A stretch of 64,000 nucleotides of DNA from Wenxinia marina DSM 24838 (GCF_000379485.1 NZ_KB902312.1:62277-126276); one strand, 5' to 3'. Counted from the stretch's first letter, positions 16,806 through 25,308 are shown. Notes: generated by a model not told the origin, from the letters alone. Program-made: numbers and translations.

Positions 16806-17033
16806 TCAGTCTTCTTCGTCGTCCGAGTCGTCGCCCGAGACGGCCAGGGCCACCAGGCCGGCCACCAGAACGGCGGGGATCACCCAGCCGGGGAGCGAGC
16901 CGCGGGGGGCGGTCGGCTCGACCACAACCACCGGAGCTTCGACGATCTCGTCGGCGAAGCCGCCGGCGAAGGCGGTGGAAGCGGCGAAGGTCGTGGCGAC
17001 CGTGGCGGCGAGGAGGGTCTTGGTGAGGCGCAT
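16806..17033 (-). CDS. Small secreted protein with C-terminal membrane segment, paralogue 3
   Basis: A 75-residue paralogue with signal peptide MRLTKTLLAATVATTFAASTAFA, then GGFADEIVEAPVVVVEPTAP, the invariant RGSLPGWVIPAVLVAGLVAL core and an acidic end (DDSDDEED). It is closest to the yjbF-type gene, 100 bases downstream of that gene's stop, and has its own terminator. It lacks any catalytic motif. The predicted topology is one membrane helix with the acidic tail in the cytoplasm if the signal peptide is cleaved. Confidence 0.75.
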   Translation of the reverse strand: MRLTKTLLAATVATTFAASTAFAGGFADEIVEAPVVVVEPTAPRGSLPGWVIPAVLVAGLVALAVSGDDSDDEED

Positions 17034-17132
17034 GTCTCTACTCCAGTTGATAACAAAGCGTTGAGTTCGCTATATCGCCAGTCCTAGGGTCCATCAAGCG
17101 TGTCCCCTAGTGGAAACAGCGGCCTACGCGAT

Positions 17133-17816
17133 TCACAGTCGGTTGCTGCGCAAATATGCAACAGTCTGCGTAACGAACTGGCGGGAGGCCACGATGTCGC
17201 CCCGATCGTCCAGCCAGTAGAGATTTTCGAACTGGACGAAGGCGTTACGGCAGCTCTCGACGAATTTCCGAGCGACGACCGTGCGCACGCCCAGGTCGAC
17301 CTCCTCGCGCCCGTCGGCGGAAACGGTGCAGTCGTAGCGCTGCTGCTCGATCTGATCGAGGCCGTCGAGCGTGTCGTGGATGCGGACCGCCGTGCCGCCG
17401 CCCGCCCGCAGGGCGCTGCGCACATCGGCGACGTAGGCGCCCATCAGGTCCTCGGTCAGGCCCCGCGTGCCGACCAGGAACCCGTCGCGAAAGGCCGCGT
17501 CGAAGCCGTACTGGCTTTCCAGCGTCAGGTCGCCGCCGTTGTTCTGGATGATTCGGGCGAGGCCGGGGCTGGTGAAGGTCGGCAGCCACATCAGCTGGAA
17601 CGCGGCCGGTGCGGCGGCGAGATCGGTCGCGGCGAAGCCGGGCGGCTGCGCCGTCTGCTCGGCGCCGCCGCCGAGGCCGGGGATGATGCCCGACAGGCTG
17701 CCGAGCAGGCCGGTGGGGCCGCCGCCGGGCCCGCCGGACGACGAGTCGCCGGTGGCGCATCCCGACAGAAGACCGACGCCGAGCGCGGCCACGAGGGCGG
17801 TGAGCGTGCGTGCCAT
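17133..17816 (-). CDS. YjbF-family (GfcB-like) lipoprotein
   Basis: A 227-residue lipoprotein precursor: signal TLTALVAALGVGLLSGCATG with lipobox LSGC, then a Gly-rich linker. The folded part contains YDCTVSADG, a second Cys in VESCRNAF, and FENLYWLDDRGDIVASRQ. This resembles the Cys/F-N-x-W/D-G/SRQ pattern of YjbF and GfcB proteins associated with capsule or exopolysaccharide export. It follows the yjbH-type gene, as in yjbEFGH-like clusters. Two Met codons are possible. The second was chosen because GGAG sits six bases upstream of it and directly abuts the first. Confidence 0.75.
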   Translation of the reverse strand: MARTLTALVAALGVGLLSGCATGDSSSGGPGGGPTGLLGSLSGIIPGLGGGAEQTAQPPGFAATDLAAAPAAFQLMWLPTFTSPGLARIIQNNGGDLTLESQYGFDAAFRDGFLVGTRGLTEDLMGAYVADVRSALRAGGGTAVRIHDTLDGLDQIEQQRYDCTVSADGREEVDLGVRTVVARKFVESCRNAFVQFENLYWLDDRGDIVASRQFVTQTVAYLRSNRL

Positions 17817-17818
17817 CG

Positions 17819-19942
17819 TCATCTCCAGAACCGGCCCCAGGTATCCTCCAGCCCCGACAGGCGCGCGTCGCGGACGGTGTCGTAGAGCCGCCCGTCCACG
17901 CCGAGTCGGGCGCCGCCGTCGCGGGTCAGCGACGCGAGGCTGTTCGAGGCGGTGGTCCGCGTCGGCGTGCCGAGGAACCAGTCGAAGGGGATCGTGACCC
18001 GGATCCCCTTGTCGAACGACCCTTCGCCGTAATCCTCGAACGAGACGTCGGTCAGGGTCGCGTAGGCCCCGACGCTCCACCCGTTCTCGAACTCGCGGTC
18101 CACCGCGACCGTCGCGCCCCAGTCCCCGGCAAGGTAGCGGCCCACGTCGAGCTGGCCGTGGAAGCCGTTCTGGAAGTCGTAGTAGGCCGAGACGTGGCCG
18201 GTGACGACGTCGTAGTCCTGGAACCCGAAGAGCTGATCGAAGTCGCGCTGCCGGACGTAGTTCACCTCGGCGCCGAGGGCGTAGTTCGCGTCGACCGGCG
18301 CCCAGAGGACCTCGGTCGAGATGCCGCCGTACATCGATTCGAGGTATCCGACGGTGACCCGGCTGTAGAGGTTCCGCGCCGGCCGGCCGTAATAGGCCAG
18401 CGTCAGGTGCTGGATCCCGGGGTTGCCCTCGCGGATGTAGTCCGCGGCGTCGGTGCGCACCGGGTACAGGACCGGCTCGTCCCGCTCGGGGTCGTTGTCG
18501 TCGGTCGGCGTGACCCGGTACCGGACCGCGCCGGACAGGACGAGGTTCGGCGTGATCTCGTAGCTCGCCCGCGCCTCGATGCCGGCCACCACCTCGGCCG
18601 GGCCGTCGAAGATCACGAAGTTCAGGTAGGGGCGCACGCCCCAGTCGAACCGGTCCTCGCGCGGCACCGGCGTCAGCGGCGGCAGGCCGCCGGCGTCTCC
18701 GATCCGCGCGCGGTCGAGGATCTCCTGCGCGCCGCCGGCGGTGTTCTCGAGCTGCTCGAGATCGGTCCGGCTGAACGTGTTGGACGAGATCGGGATGCCG
18801 CGCTGTGACGGCTCCAGCACGAATGTCCCGAAGTCCGCCGGCAGCAGCGTCGTCAGCACCCGCGCGGCGCGGCCCATCGCCTGCGCCTCGGACCGGTAGC
18901 GCGTGTTGGTATAGCGCACCCGCGCCGTGCCGCCGCTGAGGTCGATGCCGTCGAGGATCAGGCCCTCGGTGGCGAGTCCGCGGCGGATTCGGTCGGTCAG
19001 CGTGGCGACCGGAAGGGTCGCGCGGTCCCAGGACCGGGCGATGTCCGGATCGGCGCCGCGCACCGCGACCGGGACCGGCGCGGGGTCGAGCCCGCCGCCG
19101 AAGGGCCGCATCGCGGGGTCGAGAAGGACGGTGCCCCAGATCGCGATGTCGGAGCCGTGCATGTAGGCCGCGCCCAGCTGAACCCCATCGATCGGGCGGT
19201 ACGCCAGCCCGATGTTGAAGGGAGAGTTCACCTCGACGATGCCGAGGTCGGTCTCCTGTTCGTAGGCGTCGGAGGAATACTCCGCCTTGATCGTCAGCGC
19301 GTCCGTGGCGGCGTACTCGATGCCGCCGAAGACGGCGACGTCGCCGCGGAAGAACTGGTCGAATTCCACCTCGCCGCCGCTGCCGAAGTCGCGCTCCGGC
19401 CGCTCGCCGAAGGGCATGCCGAGGGAGTCTGCGGTCGCGAGGCGCCCCCAGCCCAGGCCGGCCGTGACCCGGAACGAATCGCCCAGCGTCTTGGTCGCGA
19501 CGATGTATTCGCCGCTGAACGTGCCGGTGCCGAGGAAGTCCTGCAGGCCGACCGCGACGGCGGGGACGTACTCGCCCTCGTCGAGGATCTGGTAGCGCAG
19601 GTCGAAGCTGCGGTCGTAGTAGAACTCGTCCTCGTCGATCAGCGGATTCCCCGGGAGCGAGTAGCCCTGCAGTCCCGAGTACCGGAACGTCCCCGACAGG
19701 CGCGGGGTGATCTGGAAGGTGAAGTTGCCGCGGATCTGACCGGAGAAGCCGCCGACGGTGGCGGTGATCTGCCCGTCCGGCGCACTCAGCGCCGTGGGCA
19801 TGTCGATCAGGCCGACCTGGCCGTACATGTTGTAGCTGAGCCCGCGTTCCTGCGCCGTCGCCGGCAGGGCGGCGAGCAGCGCGAGGCAGCTGCCGCCAAG
19901 GGCGGAGCGGAGGCGGATCGGGGAAGGCGGGCGGCAGGCCAT
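17819..19942 (-). CDS. YjbH-family outer-membrane protein
   Basis: A 707-residue precursor with a signal peptide (LRSALGGSCLALLAALPATAQ) and a long beta-strand-rich body. The start of the mature part, LSYNMYGQVGLIDMPTA, is the typical N-terminus of YjbH/GfcD proteins, large barrel proteins of exopolysaccharide clusters. Repeated alternating strands such as YYDRSFDLRYQI, VTAGLGWGRLA and NIGLAYRPIDGV support an outer-membrane barrel. The C-terminus (LEDTWGRFWR) lacks a terminal Phe. The start has GGAGA about 10 bases upstream. The stop overlaps the yjbF start region, so both are translated from one mRNA. Role: presumably exopolysaccharide secretion or modification. Confidence 0.8.
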   Translation of the reverse strand: MACRPPSPIRLRSALGGSCLALLAALPATAQERGLSYNMYGQVGLIDMPTALSAPDGQITATVGGFSGQIRGNFTFQITPRLSGTFRYSGLQGYSLPGNPLIDEDEFYYDRSFDLRYQILDEGEYVPAVAVGLQDFLGTGTFSGEYIVATKTLGDSFRVTAGLGWGRLATADSLGMPFGERPERDFGSGGEVEFDQFFRGDVAVFGGIEYAATDALTIKAEYSSDAYEQETDLGIVEVNSPFNIGLAYRPIDGVQLGAAYMHGSDIAIWGTVLLDPAMRPFGGGLDPAPVPVAVRGADPDIARSWDRATLPVATLTDRIRRGLATEGLILDGIDLSGGTARVRYTNTRYRSEAQAMGRAARVLTTLLPADFGTFVLEPSQRGIPISSNTFSRTDLEQLENTAGGAQEILDRARIGDAGGLPPLTPVPREDRFDWGVRPYLNFVIFDGPAEVVAGIEARASYEITPNLVLSGAVRYRVTPTDDNDPERDEPVLYPVRTDAADYIREGNPGIQHLTLAYYGRPARNLYSRVTVGYLESMYGGISTEVLWAPVDANYALGAEVNYVRQRDFDQLFGFQDYDVVTGHVSAYYDFQNGFHGQLDVGRYLAGDWGATVAVDREFENGWSVGAYATLTDVSFEDYGEGSFDKGIRVTIPFDWFLGTPTRTTASNSLASLTRDGGARLGVDGRLYDTVRDARLSGLEDTWGRFWR

Positions 19943-20055
19943 GCGCAAAGGTCTCCGTGTGTGTCCCGGGACCTTCCTAGCCGCTTGGCCGGACAGTGGA
20001 AAGCGCTGGTCGGGGGGGGCAGCGATCCATCGCCGGTGGCCGTGTGGCGTGGGAC

Positions 20056-21273
20056 TCACCCACAAGGCGCAGCGCCGCCCGCGCGGGCGGCGGCCGCACG
20101 TCCTGCGGCGCGCCCGGTGGCGAGGCTCGCGGTGATGAGCCAGCCGCCGGTCGGCGCCTCCCAGTCCAGCATCTCGCCCGCGGCGAAGGTGCCCGGCCGG
20201 TCCTTCAGCTCCAGCCCGTGAAGAGCCTCGAACGAGAGGCCGCCGGCGGTCGAGATCGCCTCGTCCAGAGGCCGGGGACCGGCATGGCGGACCGGCAGCG
20301 CCTTGAGGAGAGGCGCGAGGTCGCCCGGCAGCGGCCGGCCGAACTCGTTCAGCAGCGAGATTCGCGCCGGATCGAGGCCGAGGTTGCGGCGCAGGCGGTT
20401 GGACAGGCTCTGCCGTGCCGGTGCGCTGGCGAGGCGGGCGCGGATCTCGCCGGAACTCAGGTCCGGCAGCAGATCGAGACGGAGCTCCGCCCCCTCCCGC
20501 ACTGACCGGCCGATCGCGTAGATGCCGCCGCCCTCAAGTCCCCGCTCCGAGATCACGAACTCGCCGCGGCTGGTCGTGGCGCCCGCGTGCAGCGCCGCGC
20601 CCTTCACCGGCGTACCGAAGAGCGGCGACATGTGCGGCGACCAGTCCACCCGCAGGCCGACGTTCGCAGGCGCGAAGGGCGTCACGCCCGTCCCGATCCA
20701 GCCCGCCCACGCCCCGTCCGATCCCAGCCGCCGCCAGCTGGCGCCGCCGCAGGCGAGGACGGTCGCGTCCGGCCGTTCGGTCCGCGGCCCGTCGGGCGTG
20801 TCGAAGCGCAGGCCGCCCCCGTCCCACCCCGTCCACCGCCAGCGCGTCCGCAGCGCGACGCCGAGGCCGTCCAGCCGCCGCAGCCAGGCCCGCAGCAGCG
20901 GCGAGGCCTTCATCGCGACCGGGAAGACGCGCCCGGTGGAGCCGGTGAACACCTCCTGCCCCAGTCCCCGCGCCCACGCGGCCACCTCGGCGGGCCCGAA
21001 TTCGGCGACGGCCGCGGCCACGGCCGGAGGCAGGCCGGGACCGAACCCGTCCAGGAAGTCCGGCAGCGGGCGGTCCATCGTCAGGTTCAGGCCCGACTTG
21101 CCCGCCATCAGCAGCTTGCGGGCGGGGGAGGGCATCGCCTCGGCGACCGTCACGGCCAGGCCGGCGCGGGCCATCTCCTCGGCGGCCATGAGGCCCGCCG
21201 GGCCGGCGCCGACGACCAGCGCGGTCCTTGCCGCGCCGGACGGGCGGCTCACATCCTGCCCCGATGGATCCAT
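20056..21273 (-). CDS. TIGR03862-type (YhiN-like) NAD(P)/FAD-dependent flavoprotein
   Basis: A 405-residue flavoprotein. The FAD-binding Rossmann motif VVGAGPAGLMAAEEMARAG (about residue 20) is followed by SPARKLLMAGKSGLNLT, the hallmark of the HI0933/YhiN family. Further matches are FTGSTGRVFPVAMKASPLLRAW, ACGGASWRRLGSDG and the C-terminal AGEMLDWEAPTGGWLITASLATG. The cytosolic function is not established for this family. The ATG start lies in the palindrome ATGGATCCAT, which also contains the start of the divergent HNH gene. Confidence 0.88.
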   Translation of the reverse strand: MDPSGQDVSRPSGAARTALVVGAGPAGLMAAEEMARAGLAVTVAEAMPSPARKLLMAGKSGLNLTMDRPLPDFLDGFGPGLPPAVAAAVAEFGPAEVAAWARGLGQEVFTGSTGRVFPVAMKASPLLRAWLRRLDGLGVALRTRWRWTGWDGGGLRFDTPDGPRTERPDATVLACGGASWRRLGSDGAWAGWIGTGVTPFAPANVGLRVDWSPHMSPLFGTPVKGAALHAGATTSRGEFVISERGLEGGGIYAIGRSVREGAELRLDLLPDLSSGEIRARLASAPARQSLSNRLRRNLGLDPARISLLNEFGRPLPGDLAPLLKALPVRHAGPRPLDEAISTAGGLSFEALHGLELKDRPGTFAAGEMLDWEAPTGGWLITASLATGRAAGRAAAARAGGAAPCG

Positions 21274-21563
21274 CCGACCCGATCTGCCCCCTGTGCCTGC
21301 GCCCGATCCCGCCTGGCGTGCCGCAGAGCGTCCACCACCTGGTGCCGCGCCTCAAGGGCGGCGCGAAGGGGCCGACGGTCCTGATGCACCAGATCTGCCA
21401 CAAGGAGATCCACGCCACCCTGACCGAGGCGGAACTCGCCCGCGACTACAGCACGCCAGAGGCGCTGCGCGCCCATCCGCGCCTCGCGACCTTCGCCGCG
21501 TGGGTGGCCAAGCGGCCTCCCTCGTTCACGTCGAAGGTGCCGGGCGCGCGGCGACGGCGCTGA
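21264..21563 (+). CDS. Small HNH-motif protein
   Basis: A 99-residue protein with a zinc-finger-type CPLC at residues 8-11, then VHHLVPRLKGG and CHKEIHATLT. This gives the Cys-Cys-His-His/Asn-His layout of HNH endonucleases. Stand-alone members of this size are widespread in Proteobacteria and their targets are unknown; it could be a nicking or repair nuclease. The chosen ATG overlaps the divergent flavoprotein start by 10 bases; an upstream in-frame ATG at 21228 lies inside that gene and is less likely. Confidence 0.75.
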   Translation: MDPSDPICPLCLRPIPPGVPQSVHHLVPRLKGGAKGPTVLMHQICHKEIHATLTEAELARDYSTPEALRAHPRLATFAAWVAKRPPSFTSKVPGARRRR

Positions 21564-21574
21564 ACGGCGGGCGG

Positions 21575-22186
21575 TCAGAGCCGCGCCTTGATCGCCTCGG
21601 CGAGGCCGGGGCGCGAATCGATGGCCGGGGCGATCCAGTTCCGCGCCGCCGCCACCACGTCGCCGTCGGCCCGGCGGTCGACGAGGCCCCAGGTGAGCGC
21701 GTCGTCCAGCTCCACCCGCTCTCCGAGGAGGAGCATCCGACGCGCCCGCGCCGGACCGACCAGCGCGGCCAGCCGCGGGGGATCGGCCGGCTGGGGCAGG
21801 TAGCCGGCGCCGATGACGGGGTAGAAGAGGCGGGTGCCGAGCACCGCGATCCGCAGGTCGCAGGCCAGCACCATGCCGAGAGCGCCGCCCGCCACCGTGC
21901 CGTTCAGCGCCGCCACCGAAACGCCGGAAAAGGCCGCCACCGCGTCCGACAGGGCGTCCCAGAGCGGGTCGGTCGGCAGCCCGGTGTCCGCCTCGGCGAG
22001 GTCCATCCCGGCGCTGAACACGCGCCCCGCGCCGGTCAGGATCAGGCCGCGTGCGCCGGCTTCCGCCGCCCCGGTCACGCCGACGCGCAGCTCTTCCAGC
22101 ATCGCTTTCGTGAGCGCGTTGGCCTTGTCCGGCCGGTCGAGCGTCAGCGTCCAGACCGCGCCGTCGCGGTCCGTGCGGATCGTCAC
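21575..22186 (-). CDS. Crotonase-family enoyl-CoA hydratase/isomerase
   Basis: A 203-residue, short member of the crotonase superfamily. N-terminal TLTLDRPDKANALT and the oxyanion-hole segments FSAGMDLAEAD and LNGTVAGGALGMVLACDLRIA are present. The usual catalytic Glu positions are not evident (FYPVIGAGYLPQ in that region), so it may be an atypical hydratase or lack hydratase activity. It is shorter than the usual 255-265 residues, missing most of the C-terminal helical part. The GTG start overlaps the stop of the upstream SDR gene (GTGA), so it is translated with it. Confidence 0.75.
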   Translation of the reverse strand: MTIRTDRDGAVWTLTLDRPDKANALTKAMLEELRVGVTGAAEAGARGLILTGAGRVFSAGMDLAEADTGLPTDPLWDALSDAVAAFSGVSVAALNGTVAGGALGMVLACDLRIAVLGTRLFYPVIGAGYLPQPADPPRLAALVGPARARRMLLLGERVELDDALTWGLVDRRADGDVVAAARNWIAPAIDSRPGLAEAIKARL

Positions 22187-22932
22187 GCCACGCCCACGCG
22201 GCTGCGGATCGCCGGATCGCGGAGCGAGACCTCCTGGCCGACGAACTCGTCCGCGTCGGCACCGCACATCCAGACCAGCGCCTCGGCCGGCCATTCGGGG
22301 GGGATGTGGTCGTCCCAGTTCAGCTGGCTGACCGGGTTGATGCCGCTGCGCTTGATCTCGCGCTGCATCTCGGTCGCGACCGTGCCCGGCGACAGGCCCA
22401 TCGCACGGATGCCGCGGCCGCGATATTCGAGGTCGAGGCACGAGGTCAGCATCGCCGCGCCGGCTTTGGACGCGCAATAGTGCGACCACGCCTCCACCGG
22501 GTTGTGCGCCGCCCCGGACGAGACGGTGAGGATCGTGCCGCCGCCCTGCGCCAGCATCGGCCGCAGCGCCGCGCGCATCCCGTGGAACACGCCCTTGAGG
22601 TTGACGTCGATGACCCGGCTCCACTCCTCGGGATCCACATCGGCCATGTGGGCGATCGGCTCGATCGCGCCGGCATTGCCCACGAGCACGTCAAGCCGCC
22701 CCCAGGTGCCGACGACGGCGTCGACCGCCGCCGCGACCTCCCAGTAGCGGGCGACGTCGCAGGGCACGGCCAGCGCCTGCTCGCCGATCTCGGCCGCCAG
22801 CTGTCCGAGGGAATCGGCGCTGCGGGCGGTCAGCGCGACCCGCGCTCCGCCGGCCGCGAAGGCCCGCGCCGCCGCCGCGCCGATGCCGCGGCTCGCTCCG
22901 GTGATCAGGACGACCTTGCCTTCGACGCTCAT
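22183..22932 (-). CDS. Short-chain dehydrogenase/reductase
   Basis: A 249-residue classical SDR: cofactor loop TGASRGIG (residues 11-18), the NAG motif in VGNAGAIEP, catalytic Ser in LTVSSGAAHN, and the Tyr/Lys pair in HYCASKAG. NAD(P)-dependent oxidation or reduction of an alcohol or ketone; the substrate is not evident. It is coupled to the crotonase gene, which suggests an acyl-CoA substrate, but no other pathway gene is adjacent. The start ATG is preceded by GAGAGGTGCAGCC. Confidence 0.85.
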   Translation of the reverse strand: MSVEGKVVLITGASRGIGAAAARAFAAGGARVALTARSADSLGQLAAEIGEQALAVPCDVARYWEVAAAVDAVVGTWGRLDVLVGNAGAIEPIAHMADVDPEEWSRVIDVNLKGVFHGMRAALRPMLAQGGGTILTVSSGAAHNPVEAWSHYCASKAGAAMLTSCLDLEYRGRGIRAMGLSPGTVATEMQREIKRSGINPVSQLNWDDHIPPEWPAEALVWMCGADADEFVGQEVSLRDPAIRSRVGVA

Positions 22933-23064
22933 GGCTGCACCTCTCGTTCTTTCGTCGGCCCCGACATAGAACCGCCGCTCCGGACGGTCCAGTTTTCCCG
23001 ACCTTGACCATGCCCTGCCGCCGTCCGAGAGTCGGAGCGGATTTCGACAGGGAAGGGTATTACC

Positions 23065-24591
23065 GTGAAAGCCAGCAGAATTCTTGGCACCACCGTGTCG
23101 GCCGCCGCTCTGGCCTGGGCCGGTGCCGCCGCCGCCGACGTCACCGCCGAGCAGGTGTGGGAGATGTGGCAGACCAACCTCGACATGTACGGCGAGGGGA
23201 TGGTCACCTACGACGAGCCGACGATGTCGGGCGGGTCGCTGACCGTGCCCAATCTCGCCATCGCCATGAGCACGCCCGACAGCTCCATCGAGGCGCCGAT
23301 GGGCGACCTCGTCTTCACCGAGAACGGCGACGGGACCGTCGACGTCGCGTTCCCCGAAGAGTTCACGATGACCTTCAGCCCGGGTCCGGCCATCACCGAG
23401 ACCGACCGGGCCGTGGTCGCCGTGCGCGTCGGCGACAGCACCCTCACGGTCAGCGGCACGCCCGAGGAGATGACCTTCGACATCTCCGCCCCGCGCTACG
23501 AGATCGAGCTGGAGGAGGTGATCGTCGAGGGCCAGCCGATGCAGGCCGAGGCCCTGCTGGGGTTCACGAACACCACCGGCACCTACACCATGCGCGAGGG
23601 AGATCTGCGCGAGGTCGACTACGACCTGTCGATGGACAATGTCGACATCCTGATCGACGCCACCGCGCCCGAGGGCGAGGAAGGCGCGTTCTTCCTGTCC
23701 GGCCAGTTCTCCGACCTCGCGTTCGACGCCAGCGTGGCGATCCCGCCCGACATGGACATGAACGCCCCGCCGGAAGAGATGGCGATGGTGTTCCAGCAGG
23801 GTCTGGCGATGTCCGGCGGCTACAGCTTCGGCTCGGGCACCTACATGTTCAACTTCTCGGACGGCATGGAGAGCGGGGAAGGCACCGCCTCGGTCGGGTC
23901 GGGCGAGCTGACCGCCAGCTTCGACGCCAGCGCGCTGTCCTACAACACCCGCGTCACCGACCTGGCGCTGAACATCTCGTCCTCCGAGCTGCCGTTCCCG
24001 ATCGAGCTGTCGGCGGCGGAGTACGGCCTCGGCCTGTCGATGCCCCTCGAGTCGACCGACGAGCCGGCGGACTTCTCGGCGTCGGTCAACCTGACGGACG
24101 TCACGGTCAACGACATGATCTGGTCGATGATCGACCCGTCGGGGCAGCTGCCGCATGACCCCGCGACGATCGTGATCGGCCTGTCGGGCACCGCCAGGCT
24201 GCTGTTCGACGTCCTCGACCCGGCGCAGGCCGAGCAGATGGCGACGGCGGACATGCCGGCCGAGCTGCACTCCCTCACGCTCGACGAGCTGAACGTCTCG
24301 CTCGTCGGGGCGCAGCTGACCGGCGGCGGGTCGTTCACGTTCGACAATTCGGATATGACGACCTTCCCGGGCATGCCGCGCCCGCAGGGCGAGCTGGGGA
24401 TCAGCCTGACCGGCGGCAACGGCCTGCTGGACACGCTGGTCGAGATGGGCCTGGTGCCGCAGGACGCGGCGATGCAGGGCCGGATGATGATGGGCATGTT
24501 CGCCACCGTGACCGGCGACGACCAGCTCGAGACCACGGTCGAGGTGAACGACCAGGGCCACCTGATCGTCAACGGCCAGCGCCTGCAGTAA
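23065..24591 (+). CDS. DUF2125 periplasmic/outer-membrane-associated protein
   Basis: A 508-residue protein with a signal peptide (ASRILGTTVSAAALAWAGAAAA, cleavage before DVTAEQV). A long series of beta-strand repeats follows (for example LTVPNLAIAM, FDISAPRYEIEL, LSMDNVDILID), and the closing block is TTVEVNDQGHLIVNGQRLQ. This pattern is that of DUF2125, an alphaproteobacterial family of unknown function. The strand-rich body could resemble lipid-transport or AsmA-like folds, but I cannot confirm that. The GTG start has GGAAGGG upstream. It is acidic with no cysteine in the mature part. A strong terminator follows. Confidence 0.82.
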   Translation: MKASRILGTTVSAAALAWAGAAAADVTAEQVWEMWQTNLDMYGEGMVTYDEPTMSGGSLTVPNLAIAMSTPDSSIEAPMGDLVFTENGDGTVDVAFPEEFTMTFSPGPAITETDRAVVAVRVGDSTLTVSGTPEEMTFDISAPRYEIELEEVIVEGQPMQAEALLGFTNTTGTYTMREGDLREVDYDLSMDNVDILIDATAPEGEEGAFFLSGQFSDLAFDASVAIPPDMDMNAPPEEMAMVFQQGLAMSGGYSFGSGTYMFNFSDGMESGEGTASVGSGELTASFDASALSYNTRVTDLALNISSSELPFPIELSAAEYGLGLSMPLESTDEPADFSASVNLTDVTVNDMIWSMIDPSGQLPHDPATIVIGLSGTARLLFDVLDPAQAEQMATADMPAELHSLTLDELNVSLVGAQLTGGGSFTFDNSDMTTFPGMPRPQGELGISLTGGNGLLDTLVEMGLVPQDAAMQGRMMMGMFATVTGDDQLETTVEVNDQGHLIVNGQRLQ

Positions 24592-24630
24592 GGCGGCGCG
24601 GCCGACAGGCCGCCCGAGCGAGGGTTTGGG

Positions 24631-24670
24631 ACGCCCCCCACCGGCAACGGCGGGGGCGTTCTTTTTCTTG
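24631..24670 (+). terminator. Rho-independent terminator of the DUF2125 gene
   Basis: ACGCCCCC pairs with GGGGGCGT around a 13-base loop, followed by TCTTTTTCTT. Confidence 0.85.
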
Positions 24671-24743
24671 AGGAGAGCCGCCCCATCTTTGCGGCGCGAA
24701 ACGCCCCGGGGCCCCTGCCCGGAATCAGCCGCGCAAGCGGCCC

Positions 24744-24874
24744 GGGCAGCGTCTGGCCGCCCCCGGCCAGACGCTTCCGTGCCACCTGCGAGACGATAGA
24801 GGTCGTCCGGGGGTGGCGGGATCAACCGCCTCTACCGCGGCGTCGGAGCGTCTGACTGCGGCCGGACGCTGCCC
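24744..24874. repeat. Dispersed palindromic element, copy 3 (131 bp)
   Basis: The left end is GGGCAGCGTCTGGCCGC, the same as copies 1 and 2, and the right end is GCGGCCGGACGCTGCCC, one mismatch from perfect complementarity. The internal hairpins and the middle ACGATAGAGGTCGTC block are kept. It shares with copy 1 a left flank of about 30 bases (CCCGGAATCAGCCGCGCAAGCGGCCCGGG here), suggesting that the full unit is longer. It also lies between two convergent genes. Confidence 0.85.
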
Positions 24875-24927
24875 TCCGTCACGACCTCGGGTTGCGAACG
24901 TCGTCCCCTGCCCCTGACGCCCCGCCC

Positions 24928-25308
24928 TCACTCCGCCTCGCGCATCTCCGCGAACGTCTTCTTCGCGATCGCGATGGCGTGGTTCGCTCGCGGCACGCCC
25001 GCATAGATCGCGACGTGCAGCAGCAGCTCCATCACGTCCTCCTCGCTCGCGCCGGTGCGCGCCGTCGCACGCACATGCATCGCGAACTCGCCGTCCAGCC
25101 CCAGCGCCGCGAGGATGGCGAGCGTCAGCATCGACCGCTCGCGCAGGGGCAGCGTGTCGCGCGCCCAGACCCGCGCCCAGGCGCTTTCCGTGATCAGCTC
25201 CTGGAACGGCACGTCGAAATCCGTCTTGTTCGCCTCGGCGCGGTCCACGTGCGCGTCGCCCAGAACCGTCCTGCGGATCGCCATGCCGCGGTCGTAGCTC
25301 TCGCCCAT
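24928..25308 (-). CDS. pcaC: Carboxymuconolactone decarboxylase family protein (PcaC-like)
   Basis: A 126-residue all-helical protein close to 4-carboxymuconolactone decarboxylase, which makes 3-oxoadipate enol-lactone in the protocatechuate branch of the beta-ketoadipate pathway. Matching segments are DRGMAIRRTVLGDAHVDRA, ITESAWARVWARDTLPLRERS and the HVRATARTGASEEDVMELLLH block with the conserved His. No other pca gene is in the window, so the pathway role rests on sequence similarity only. The aromatic-acid cluster 25 kb away could supply protocatechuate. Start at MGESYDRG matches PcaC. Confidence 0.8.
   Translation of the reverse strand: MGESYDRGMAIRRTVLGDAHVDRAEANKTDFDVPFQELITESAWARVWARDTLPLRERSMLTLAILAALGLDGEFAMHVRATARTGASEEDVMELLLHVAIYAGVPRANHAIAIAKKTFAEMREAE

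Larger units (their letters stand above)
24592..24927. other. 336-bp gap between convergent genes
   Basis: No gene. It holds the terminator of the DUF2125 gene, then the GCCCGG...CCGGGC hairpin and the third copy of the 132-bp palindromic element. About 50 bases before the pcaC-like stop codon show nothing recognisable. Confidence 0.8.
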
